Source: Rhodosporidiobolus odoratus
Taxonomy: Eukaryota; Basidiomycota; Microbotryomycetes; Sporidiobolales; Sporidiobolaceae
Reading direction: 5' to 3'
DNA length: 64,000 bases
NCBI GenBank assembly: GCA_034387635.1
Contig: JAOANU010000005.1
Span: forward strand, 186,001 to 250,000
Shown here: positions 37,045 through 50,300 of the stretch, piece after piece
Numbering within the stretch: position 1 is the first letter of the stretch
Layout of the letters: the number at the start of each line of letters is the position of its first letter
Made by a program: the position numbers and the translations under genes
The notes under the pieces: generated by a model
The model's database searches: none
Seen by the model: only the letters and a program-made list of their open reading frames with translations
Told to the model about the DNA's origin: nothing

Positions 37045-37557
37045 TGAAGGGCGCACGCGGGTTGAGCTTGAAATCAAGAGCCGGGGCGATTCACGAGCTT
37101 ACTGCGGTCGTAGTCGAGTGAGAGCGTAGAAAGCGAGGTAGCGGAAGGAATAACTTTGAACGAGGTTCTCAGTTTCGAGGGGAGAGAGAAAGCTAAGAGA
37201 AAAGGGAGAAAGAGAGAAGCGACGCGCAGGTCGTTCTACGAGTGGAGGCGGACTACAGAGAGCTAGATCAAACAAGGCATCTATCCATATTCGGCGATGA
37301 GACGAAGGAGGCGCCGTAGGAGGAGAGATGAAGGAAAGAAAAGGAGAAAAAGAAAAAATGAAAGAGGTCGCTGGGAAGCCTGGGTTTGGCGAGGCGAGTC
37401 TGGGTGGTTCAGGGAGTCTTGTTTAAGGCATATGATGGAGCGGGGTTGGTGGGGAAAGCGAACGAGGAAAGTGGAGGGAGGGAAAGGAATATGTAAGGTC
37501 GAGGAGGAGTGGCGGAGAGTGGCAAAGAACACAGGGGGGAAAGGTCGAGACCTTGCA
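37045..37557 (-). repeat. 5' LTR of the retrotransposon
   Basis: 513 bp, same length as the other LTR and differing at one base by eye. Outer flank is ATTTT. It should contain the element's promoter. Confidence 0.95.
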
Positions 37558-37580
37558 ATTTTCTTTTCTCCTCCGCCCAT

Positions 37581-38285
37581 CTAAGCCCTAACGTCCCTCG
37601 CCTCCCCCTCCTGCTCCCCTTCAAAAGCCCTTACAAACTCCTCCGCCTCCCTCTCCATCCTCTTCTCCATCTCCCTCTGTTCAACCCTAGCCTTGCCCAA
37701 ACCCTCCCTCCACTCCTTCGCCTTGTCCCCAAACTCCTTCATCGTCTCCACCCCGGCCCTCCCTCCCGCCTCCGTCCCATGCAACTTATCCACCATCCTC
37801 CTCATCCTCCTAGCCAAAGGGGGTTCAGCCCCTTTGGTAAAGGCCGTAAAAAACGATTCCCTGTGATCAAACCCCTCATTCTCAAACGCACTTCCAAGAG
37901 TAGCTTGACTCCCGTTTCCAGGTTGTTTCAGATCCAATCCCAAGATGGAAGTGGTCGCGCTTCCACTCGCTTCGAGACGGATTCGTTGAACGTCGACTTT
38001 GGTTTGAGAGCTGATCAGTTCGTGAAGGTTGTAGGGTTTCGGCTTCGGCCGGATCGCTCCAGAGGTTTGGACGAGGGTGGAGGTGATATGTTGTGAGAGG
38101 GTGCTTGGGTTCGAGGTGGGCACAAAGGTCGGAGTGAGGTGGTACAGCTCAGTGAGAGACGACAGGACGGCGGAGGGAGAGGATCGTGCGGTTCGCTTGT
38201 TCAGTCGCCGGGGACGCGCCGGAGCGATGGCCTGAGTCGCTAGTGACCGTGTTGCTTGCGCTGCTGTTCGTGCTGGAGCGGCCAT
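37581..38285 (-). CDS. predicted mitochondrial protein of unknown function
   Basis: A single exon of 234 residues from the ATG at 38285. The first about 45 residues are rich in Ala, Arg, Ser and Thr with no acidic residue (MAAPARTAAQATRSLATQ...), a convincing mitochondrial presequence. The body has a conserved-looking region (LTELYHLTPTFVPTSNP, then TLSQHITSTLV) and the C-terminus is a charged helix (WREGLGKARVEQREMEKRME). I do not recognise the family; a mitoribosomal or assembly role would suit but is a guess. A chromovirus has inserted 18 bp beyond its stop codon, so its natural transcript end is probably disrupted or replaced. Confidence 0.65.
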   Translation of the reverse strand: MAAPARTAAQATRSLATQAIAPARPRRLNKRTARSSPSAVLSSLTELYHLTPTFVPTSNPSTLSQHITSTLVQTSGAIRPKPKPYNLHELISSQTKVDVQRIRLEASGSATTSILGLDLKQPGNGSQATLGSAFENEGFDHRESFFTAFTKGAEPPLARRMRRMVDKLHGTEAGGRAGVETMKEFGDKAKEWREGLGKARVEQREMEKRMEREAEEFVRAFEGEQEGEARDVRA

Positions 38286-38555
38286 CGTGACGTGAGAGTG
38301 GGAGGAGGAGGAGGAGCGAAAGTCGCCAACACTGATGAAGTCCAATTCACCGGATTCGCAAGGTTGTCCTAGCTTCAGAGTGCAGTATGTCAAGAGATAA
38401 TCGATCCTCAACCGCCGAGCAAGAAGTCACTACTGAGGGTGAGAGGAAACCGATTTTTCAGGCATACAATCGAAACGCCCGCGGTCAACACAAGCTACAC
38501 TGCGCGAACCTACACCCTACTGATGCCCGTCCCTCCCGCACGGCCAGACCGATGA

Positions 38556-40841
<2,286 letters not shown>

Positions 40842-42490
40842 ATGCCCTCGTCTCTTTTCCGACCTTGCATCGACATTCACGCCGGAAAGGTCAAACAGGT
40901 CGTAGGAGGAACACTAGACACGGCAGACCTCAAGACCAACTTTGTCTCAGAGTGCGCACGCATCCCCTTGTCTTGTGCCCTCTCTGATTCCACTGATCTG
41001 CCTCTCCTCCCTTCTCCCGCTTTGTCGGAATCACAGACACGACGCCGCTTACTACGCTCAGCTATACAAACAACACAACCTCAGAGGAGGACATGTCATC
41101 AAGCTTGGACCGGGCTGCGACGAGGCAGCCAAAATGGCATTAGCAGCATGGCCAAGTACGTCCACTGTCTTTTCTTTTCCCTCTTTCTCTGCCACTTTTA
41201 CGGACCCCCTTGAGCCCTCTCGACTGACCCTCGCCAATCTTAGATGCTCTTGAGATCGGCGGTGGAATTAACGAGGACAACGCGCAAGATTGGCTGAATG
41301 CCGGGGCGGAAAAGGTGCGCAACCGCCGGTCACGGTTCTTTCGCCCCCTCACCTACTACTGTGCAAGAGCGGCGGTCTGATCTACGCATCCTCAACGACT
41401 GCTCACAGGTCATCGTTACTTCCTACCTCTTCCCCTCTGCTAAATTCTCCGAAGAACGCCTACGAAAACTAAGTGAGAAGGTCGGGAAGGACAAGCTCGT
41501 GGTCGATGTTTCGTGAGTCTCCTGCATGTCCACTCTAGCTCTGCAGCGCTGAATCACGCTAATGTGCTGCTCTGCTTTCGCGGTAGTTGCCGTCGAAAAG
41601 GCAACAGCTGGATTGTAGCCATGGATCGGTGGCAGGTTATGACTGATATGGAAGTAAACGCCGGTACGTCGACCTCGCCCTCGCCCCTCCTCTTTCTCCC
41701 TCTCTTTTGCCGGTCGCAGCAGGCACAGCATCTGACGTCTGTCTCGTCATTGTTTGATCATTGCCTAGACTCCCTCGCCCTCCTCTCGCAATACTGCTCG
41801 TTCGTCCTCCTCCCCGACTCCCGCCTCTCGCCTCCGCTCAGCTAACCGCCCTTCCCCTCCCCCTTCTCCAATCACCCTCACAGAGAATTTCTGATTCACG
41901 CCGCCGATGTCGAAGGTCTCTGCCAAGGAATCGATCAAGACCTGGTTGAAAAACTCGGGCAATGGACCAATTTGCCATGTACTTATGCTGGAGGGGCTAA
42001 GAGTGCGTTGACCATCCCTTTTTTTCCTTCGGCTTCCTCTCTGTCTCCCTCCCATGCTCTCTCTCCACTGGCCCGTCTGCTGTTGATGTCTGACATATAC
42101 CATTCATTCCAAACCTCGTCCACACCGCGCCGCGCCGCGCCGCATTGAATCTGCGCAGGTATCGACGACCTCTCACTCGTAAACCGCCTCTCAAACGGTA
42201 AAGTCGACATCACCTATGGGTCGTACGTTCATTCTCCTCCCTCCCCCGTTCTTTTCCCCCTCCTCTCCTACTACTCTCCTTCTCTCCCTGCCCTTCCTCC
42301 CCATTCTCGTGCCCCCCCTCCTCGTTTGTCCTTCTGGGTTGAGGCTGACTCGTATTCTGCAACTGGGGGAATGGGGAAATGGGGACCACCAAACAGCGCC
42401 GTCGATATTTTCGGGGGGAACTTGGTCAAGTTTGATGAATTGGTCGAGTACAATAAGCACCGAGCGATAGGTCCATCATCAACGCAATGA
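40842..42490 (+). CDS. HIS6: ProFAR isomerase (histidine biosynthesis)
   Basis: Eight exons (40842-40951, 41037-41155, 41244-41314, 41409-41512, 41587-41663, 41886-42002, 42159-42222, 42397-42490) give 251 residues, close to yeast His6 (261). It starts [20 protein letters not shown]; other typical blocks are [46 protein letters not shown] and [14 protein letters not shown]. It is a TIM-barrel enzyme that opens the ribose of phosphoribosyl-formimino-AICAR phosphate, the fourth step of histidine synthesis, in the cytosol. Conserved phosphate-binding glycines (GGGIN, YAGGAKS) are present. Intron 5 is the largest (222 nt). Confidence 0.96.
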
Positions 42491-42870
42491 AACCGCCTTT
42501 GATCACGGCGTTTCACCTTGAGCGGTCGAGGCTGCCTGGGCTTGGAGTTCCCAGCCTGTTCGCTGTGCCTCGATTCTGTCTAGACGGGACAGCGTTCTTC
42601 GGAAGTTGCGACAAATTCGGATTGGCTACAATTGCAATATTCCCGTCGGCGTCGGCGAGACGAGAAAGAGAGAGGATAAGAGAGTACGCGGGGTTTGAAT
42701 TACGCAGAGTGCAGGGAAAAGGCAACATGGTGGCTAGACAGCTCAGAAGATCAGATAAGGTGGAATCCGACCAGAGACAGTCGGGACCAGAGCGAGAGGC
42801 CGTCACGAACGGAGTCGTTCAGAGCGGGAGTGACAGGAAGAGAGGGAGAGAGAGAGGTGGGACGAAGAGG
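42491..42870. other. convergent 3' region
   Basis: 380 bp between the stops of HIS6 (+) and SEC59 (-). Open frames here lack recognisable protein sequence. Confidence 0.5.
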
Positions 42871-45800
42871 TCAGACGTTCAGAAGAGAAATGATACTCCA
42901 CATGTAGATAGGAATGACGAGGTTATCGTTTTGCTGTGAGGAGGCTTCGAAGAGGCCCGCTAAGAGAGTAGCAAGGAAGTATCGAGGGAGCTATTTCGAT
43001 TCCCGACGCGCGACAAGAAAAGCACCGAAAACCCACTTAGTCAGAATTGACTCTCAAGGGAAAGAGAGGGTGGAAGCGCAGAACGTACAGAGAAATGCTC
43101 CACTATCCCGATTAGGCGGAAGAACCACGCGCAGATGACGACGGAGAAGATGAAAGCGGCGGTTCCTTCGATGGTTTTGGGAGTGTAGGGCCAGCGGGTT
43201 CGACCAAAGAGTTTGCCGACAATGGATGCCTACGTACAAAGAGACAGACAAGGGATGTTGCAGGTGAGGCGCACAGGGTAAGCAAGGAAGTCAAAAGGCG
43301 GACAATGAGCCGAATAGGCCGAGCGTGAGGGGGAGTGAGGAAGAAATAGTGAGGGAAGTGAAACGCACCATACTATCCCCAACCCCGAGTACCAGCACCC
43401 CCGTAAACCTATTTATCCCACTCCCCTCCAACCACAGCCCACCCGCACAACCTGTCAAAAGGTAAAAATGCGAGAGAATGACCGGACCGGCATCCTTTGA
43501 ATCGATAAACTCGGAGAAGAAGATGTGAAGGGGTGCTCCGAAAGGGTAGAGGGCGAAGAAACGACAGTATTCGGCAAAGGTGAAGAGGGTGAAGGCGAGG
43601 GAGAAGGAGAGGGAGGTAAAGGCGGGCTGTATGGCATCGGAGCAAGCGGGACGAGAAGCCCGTCAGCATCGACCCGCGTTCATCAACAGTGAAGATCGAC
43701 CCATGACGAAGAGAGACGAAACACTCACATCGACGGCGATTCCAGGCACAAACATGACCACCGCCAAAGCATGGAAGAACTTCCTTCTCATATTCAAACT
43801 CGCATGCACAGCCTTCTCCGCTCGGGCACTCTCCGCCCCCACCTTGAGTTGCGGTTGCGTCGTCGCTGAATCTCCATTCGCACCCAGCGTTCCTCCCCCT
43901 GCCCCTCCCCCACCCCCACCGCCTCCGGCTCTTAAAGCAAGAGCCGAGGTCGCCGCCGAAGAAGCCGCCGCAAAAGTCGAAACGACAGGACTGTGGGAAC
44001 CTCCACTCACGCCCGCGTGGTGTTGCCCGGCGGTCGCAAAGCTGCCAGTCGAGGCGGTGGATTCCTTGCCTCCCGCTCCTCCTCCACCACCACTACCTAC
44101 TCCTACTCCTCCAGCACTGACATCCTCCGACCTCCTCCCACTCCTCATCCTAATCCTCCTAGCCCTGACCAAGTGAGTCTGCCACCCCCCAACAGCCGTA
44201 CTAATCACCCCCGCCCAATACCCGACCAATCCCAACCTTCTCCATCCCCTCCCCCCCATACCCCGACTACCCCATTTCCTCCACCCCAACCCCCCTCTCG
44301 CTCTCGCTCGAGAAGGCCACCGTTCAACCCCATCCGAATCTCCCCACCACAAAAACTGGATTGCCCAAACCCACGGTTTCCGAAGGGTGTGGGAGGAGGA
44401 AAGGATCCAGGAGGTCCAACCTCCTAGGAAGAAGATGGTTATGCAGCCTAGACCCAAGGCGATCCCGAGGGCTAGGAGACGACGGTGTCGAGTTCGGTCG
44501 TGAGGCCACTGTTTTGCAGTATTGTTGGGATCGAGGGGGAGGCGTCAGTACCCCGAATGCCAGAGGGGGAAAAGACATGATGCGGGCGGAAGGGCAGAGG
44601 TGAGGGGGAAAAGGTGAGAGGTTACAGAAAAAACGCACCTTGAGTCGATGACTCGGTCTACTCGCAATACTTCGACTCAAGACCAACAAAGGACTGAGCA
44701 AAAACCCACTCAGAAACGCTCCAGGGATGAGAACCGCCTGAAACGCGACTACGGGAGTCGGGGCTCGAAAGGTTAGAGGAATGGTCGGGTGACCTCGTTT
44801 GTAGTACCACTGTTGTCGTAAGTTTCCATCGAAAGAGAACAGTGTCAGTCAAGAAAGAACGATATGGGAATGGAGAGTAAGAGGAGGAGGAGGAGGAGGA
44901 GTGAGGAGGAGAATGAGGGAAAAGAGGGAAAGAGCGCACTCTCGCCTGACTCAACCTCCAAAATTCCAAACAGAGTGCATTCCCCGCCGCGGTCATAGTG
45001 TTCAACTCTCCGAGGGTGAAGCCTCTTCGAGCGAGACGTGAAACGATGTAGAAGGAGGACTGCTGAATGTAGGAGGTGGTGACAGCTTCAAGAGGGGACA
45101 GGGCGAGGGAGTCTAGGAGGCGATTGAAGGTCAACGCCTCAGCATACACAGGAGAAGAGGGAGAGAATGTAGAGAGGATAATAGCGAGCGTCAGGGACAA
45201 CCTTACTGGGCGATAAGTAATCCCACAACCCCATCCCCATCCCAACCACCGCACTAACCACAGCGGCCAATCCCATGAATCCGACAAACCTCTTGGCATT
45301 GCTCTTCGGTAACTTGTCAATACGCAAGACGGTCTTCGCCAGTCCTAAATGGACGAGCAGGACGACGGCATTGAGAAAAGTGATGAGGACCAATTCGTAT
45401 CGAGCTCGAAAGAGGGCTCGGGCGGCTTCAATGGGGGTTGAAAGAGCTTCGATTTGGGCTTGATCGATTGTTGAAGGGAAAGAAGAAGAAGAAGAAGAAG
45501 AAGAAGGGGATAGAGCCGAAAGGGCATTGACGCCATCAGCTTCCCAAACCTGAACGAGACTTTTCAACCCCTCCAAGCCCACTCCAGCCCCCTTTCCATC
45601 TGCGCGAGAATAGGTATCCCACCACACCGCCGAAGAGAGGAGGATTGGGAGACTGAGCGCAGCAGCGACACCATCGTCGGCTTGTTTGGGCGGACGGTAG
45701 CCGCGGTGGTCGGTGAACGGTGGAGCAAACGCCGAGTCTGGTCTTCGAAAGAGGGTGAGGAAGGGGATCGACAGGGTGAAGAGCAAGAGGAGCTCGAGGG

Positions 45801-46878
45801 GTACGGAGGGGATTGTGGGGAAGATGGACGTGGGGTGCATGGTATATAGGCGGAAGAGGGCGAAGAGGAGAGGGACGACGAGGACCGTTACTTCAAAGAT
45901 GAGAGGGCGACGGATGTGGAAAAGCGGAAAGGGGTTGTAGGTGCTCGTGATGGAGTCGAGCGTCAGGGGCGGCGAGGGAGCTCGAGCTATTGCTTCGGGG
46001 GACACGCGTCCTCCACTATTTGGGTGGGCGGAAGGATGTCGGGGTCGAGGAGATGCTCTTGCACTACGGGGATGTGCTGTAGCATGTAAAGAGGGGGACG
46101 AAGGTCTTCGACGATCTTTCGAGGCTTGTGGGTGCCCTTCCAGCGTATCGAGGAGGGCGCTTGCCCAAGATCGTTCCCGTTCAGGGTGGTGAGCAGCCCC
46201 CATCGGACTCTCCCGTCCTGCAACTCCCGAATCAAACCCTCCAAACCCTCGAGATCTCGAGAACCCAGGCGAGGGTGACCTCCTCTGCACAAGGACATGT
46301 TCTCCTCGTCCTGCTTCGCCAGCCCAGCCCCACCCACTCGCCGCGCTCAATCTCCTCCCCACCCCTTCCGCCGACCCAAAGTCATTCATAGACCCTCCCG
46401 GGCCCAGTCTCGGCATCCCTTGGAAGCCCGCATCGTCTTCGCTTTCGCTGCTCGTTTCGTAGGCCCCGCCTCCGTCGGTTTGACTGCCACTCGCAGAGGC
46501 CATGTAGTAGCTCTCCGAGGCGCCTGTTTCTGTCCGCGCACGTGGAGCAGGTCGGGCATGTCGGGTCTTTGAAGACGATGGGGAAGAGGCTGGCCCAGCA
46601 ACAGCAGGACTTGTCGAGGTGGAAGCCCCGGGAGTGAAAGAGGAAGTCGAGGGAGACGAAGGAGTGAAATGCAAGGTCGGACTCTGTGAGGGAGAGGGAG
46701 CGCGAGAAGAGGTGGGAGAGGAGCGGGTAGAGAAGAATCGGCGTGGTTGAGCCAGATTGGGCGGATCTCGGTAGAGGAGGGAAGTGGGGATGAGATCGGG
46801 CCGAGTACGAGTCGGAGGCGCGTCGGTCTTGGACTGAGATGTTGACTGTTGAGTTTTACGCTGTCTGGCGTATGTCAC
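42871..46878 (-). CDS. SEC59: dolichol kinase
   Basis: Exons 46878-45202, 45137-44940, 44809-44639, 44508-43729, 43626-43369, 43229-43089 and 42990-42871 give about 1,114 residues. The kinase region is at the C-terminus: RRKFFHALAVVMFVPGIAVD, FAEYCRFFALYPFG, VLVLGVGDSMASIVGKLFGR, PKTIEGTAAFIFS and LLAGLFEASSQQNDNLVIPI, as in Sec59/DOLK. Many hydrophobic spans fit an ER membrane enzyme that uses CTP to phosphorylate dolichol for glycan carriers. It is about twice the length of yeast Sec59 (519) because of a roughly 300-residue Ser/Pro-rich N-terminus and Gly/Ser loops. The open frame at 46878 begins with GTG and an AG follows directly, so the true ATG is probably in an upstream exon I could not find; the 5' end is uncertain. 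Confidence 0.85.
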
Positions 46879-47309
46879 TGGCTGTCCGAGGTAGTGTTCA
46901 AGGGGTTTATGCCGAATTGAGAAAGTGACGATCTGACGAATCGCGAGGTGGCCACTGACTTTGTGAGGTGACCGGTAGACGCGGAAGCCTCCTGCAGAGA
47001 GCTGTTAAGCGGATGCAGCTGAAGAGTTTGTTCGGAGTGGGGGTGTACAAGCAGCAATCAAGGGCGAGATGAAAAGGAGAAAACGCGGGGGCTCCTCTCG
47101 CCGTCGTTGACCTCGATCGGTAGATGCGGTCTGGTTAAAAGTACTGTGAGAGTACCGCCGATCCCCTCGGAGGGTATAGCAAGCCTAGGACGTTGTTGTT
47201 GACTCGATACCAGGTGACCTCGCTGGTTTGGCTTTCATGATCACTGATTTGCTCTCGGTTTTCTTCCCCTCCGCCTCCTCGCCCTCGATCTGTTTGTGAA
47301 GCTGCTGGG
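46879..47309. promoter_or_regulatory. divergent region between SEC59 and zinc-cluster gene
   Basis: 431 bp. It holds the promoter of the zinc-cluster gene and probably a first exon or 5' intron of SEC59, since no ATG opens the SEC59 frame. One candidate ATG on the minus strand lies at about 47,239. Confidence 0.4.
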
Positions 47310-50300
47310 ATGCAGCCATTCTCAAGTTTCGCCTCCTTTCAACCACCGCCATCGGTTCCGCAACTCGCTCCCCCTCTCATCGTCCCCAATCCACTTCAAC
47401 CTCAACCTGAAATACAAACACCTGCACCCTTGGAAACCATCAAAGAAGGCAAAGAGAAACGTCCACCTCGCGTAGCCCGAGCTTGCGATCTCTGCCGTAG
47501 ACGAAAAGTCAGTTCCCGTCTCCGGTGGTTTTTCGGCCAAGAGGCTTAAGAACACTGTCTTGATCCCCGAATCCTCACTCTACAGGTCAGGTGCGACGGG
47601 CCAGGAATCACTTCGACAGAACCGAATGCTTCCAACGTGGCCGAACACCCTTGCTCGCTCTGTTCGGCTCAAGGCGTGCCTTGCACCTTCGAGGTTCGCA
47701 CATTCCGTCTCTTACAACCTCCCTTGCCCACTCTGACTTAACTCGCTTCTCGCTTTGTTTCTCTCTGACGAAAAACAGCAACGCACGACCAAGAAACCCC
47801 CTCCCAAAGGCTACGTCGAAAGCCTCGAACGCCGTCTCGAAGCAATGGAATCGCTCCTCGCCTCTCTCTCCGAGCAAACCGCCCAGGAACTCGCGCAGAC
47901 ACCTGCCGTCCCGCCCAAGTCTGGGTACATGACCGCCGAGGCTTCCTACGGTGTCCAGGGCGTCGATGGCGCAGGAGAAGCTGGGAGTGGAAAGGCTGCA
48001 AGTGGGAAATCTGCCCGAAGAGGCTCCGAGGTAAGGGAGAGGCCGCCAAGTCCGCCTCCGACTGGGTTGGATGAGATACAGAAGCTGGGAGAGAGACTGG
48101 ATGATCTGGTGATCGAAACTGTATGCTTGCCGCTTGATCTCTTCCTCCTACTGACTTTCCTGTTTTCCTCTGGTCTTCATGCTGATTCTGACCCACTCAG
48201 GATCGCTACGTCGGCCGCGGGTCCGGCCTTCACCTCGTCCACTCCGTACACGAACACCTTTCCATATCCCCACCCGAGGTGCACGACCACCCCTCCCTAG
48301 TCGACAACCTCCTTCACATCGAGCACGTGAAAATCCAACATTCCGTCGGCCTTCCACCACAGGATCTTGCAGTAAAGTTGATCGAAGAGGCGTTCAGGTC
48401 AATGTCGAATTGGCCGTTATTGGTCAAGAAGGACTTTGATGAGAATGTTAGGAGAGGGTTGGTGGAAACTGATGCGAGTTTTAGGGCACTGTGTATGTTC
48501 CTCTCGCTCGCCTAGGTCAGCTTACAACGGGGCTTACGGTTGTCTCCCATGCTCCCTTTTCGCCTGTTTCTGCACCGCGCAGACCTCGCCATCTGCGCCC
48601 TCGGCTCGCGCTTCGTCGATGATCCTCGTCTCTACCCCCCTTCCGCCACGTCCTTCGCGAACCTCTCCAGTCCTTCAACCTCGACTTCCGATAATGGGGA
48701 GTTTTGCAGCGGCGGCAAGCCAAGCGACCAATTGCGCATGGCGAAAGGTTGGCACCTCTTCTGGGGGGCTTGTCAAGCTGCTCCTCCTCCGTTGCTTTCG
48801 GCATGTTTGTATGACCTACAGGCTAATGTGGTCATGACGCTTTGGTTGTTGGGGAGTACTGGGTTGATTACGGCTTGGACGGCGGTTGGATTCGCTAGTA
48901 CGCTCCCCCTATCTCGTTCCCTCCTCAGCGTTTCCTCCACCCACCCGCTGAGCTCTGTTCGTTTCGTTTTGTTGCGCTCGCTGAATGTGAACAGTTCGCC
49001 GTGCCGTCGACGTTGGCGCCCATCGCGAAAACCGACTTCGTTGGACCTCTTCCCCGATGCAAGATCAAATGCGCAAACGAGCCTTTATCGCCCTCTGGTC
49101 GTTTGATCAATACATCTCTTCCATGCTCGGTCGACCTCTAGCCATTCAATCCGAAGACATTGATCTGGCCGTCCCACTCGAAATCAGTGATGATGACCTT
49201 ATTGCGTGGGACTTAGCGGTGAGAACAGCAAGGATCAATGGAGGACCTATTCCGGGTCCACCTCCTCCGCCCGAGATACCGATCGGGACGGCACTTGGAG
49301 ATGCGGGCAAGAAGAGGTTTGGGTTGTGGGAATGTGGGGTCGAGTTGCATCAGATTATGGGAATGGCGTTAAGAGGGTTGTATTCCATTAAGAGGGAGGT
49401 TAGGGGGGAGAAATTGGTTGAGATGGTTTGTGAGTTGGATTCTAGGTTGAATGGATGGTTGGAGATGGTTCCTGGAGGGTTGAGTTGGTGAGTCTGTATT
49501 CTGCTTTCTTAGTCTGTTAAGCGTACTCTGTCCGACTTGCTTCCTTCCACTTCACCACCATTCTGGCCGTCTGATGCCGTCTTGGACCGTGAAGCTGACC
49601 GTTTGTCCCTCCGTTTGCGCAGGAACCCATCGCAGATGAGTGACGATCAACTCAAAGGGGCTTCGTGGCTTCTCTGTTCCTACTACCACTGCGAGTTTTT
49701 CTTCTCTCGATTACTCTTCCAAGACCCGTCCTAACACCGTTTTGGCATGCGCGCTACGTTAAAGGCCAAATCCTTATTCACCGAGACCATATCTCTCCCT
49801 CTCGGTCGCGTCTCCTCAAGTTCTCCAGCTTGGCGATCTGCTCCAACGCAGCTAGGTCAATCGCCCGGATCATGGATACTCTGCGCGAACGAAAGCTCCT
49901 AGAAGACGCTTACGGCTGGGCGCCCATCATGGTACGCCTTCTTCCCTGTCTCGGCTCCTTCGGTGATAGTGGCAGTCCCAAGCTGATACTCCTCGACACA
50001 CTCGCTTTCCGCAGTCCGTCGCCGCCGGCCTCATCCTCTGTCTCGGCGTCTTCGCCAACCCCCCTTCTGCCCCCGGCGCCCCCGCTTCAACCTTGACCGC
50101 CTCCGCCGCCTCCGACCTAAACCGATGTCTCAAAGCCCTCGAACAGTTGAGACCCTGCAGTTTCATGGCGGCCAAGTGTTACGAAGGTCTTGGGAGATTG
50201 GCGGGATTGATCGCGCCGGGGGTAATTGGGATCCCCCCTCCTTCGACCTCTGGTTCCGGGTCGACTGCCGAGACGACCCCGGGCAGTAGCAGCGGCGGCG

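Larger units (their letters stand above)
30662..37562 (-). mobile_element. complete Ty3/gypsy chromovirus LTR retrotransposon
   Basis: The unit consists of 513-bp LTRs at 30667-31179 and 37045-37557, an internal region with one uninterrupted Gag-Pol frame on the minus strand, and a 5-bp target duplication ATTTT (30662-30666 and 37558-37562). In element orientation each LTR begins TG and ends CA. By eye the two LTRs differ at a single base (30939 G against 37317 T), so insertion is recent. The domain order protease, reverse transcriptase, RNase H, integrase, chromodomain places it among chromoviruses of the Ty3/gypsy group. The insertion lies 18 bp beyond the stop codon of the mitochondrial-protein gene at 37581 and ends 386 bp before the start of the NADH dehydrogenase gene. 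No standard tRNA primer site directly abuts the 5' LTR. Confidence 0.96.

Noticed and set aside
42120..42145. CGCCG run near 42,125 as a functional element
   Set aside because: It is a short simple repeat inside an intron of HIS6, with nothing to suggest more than slippage.
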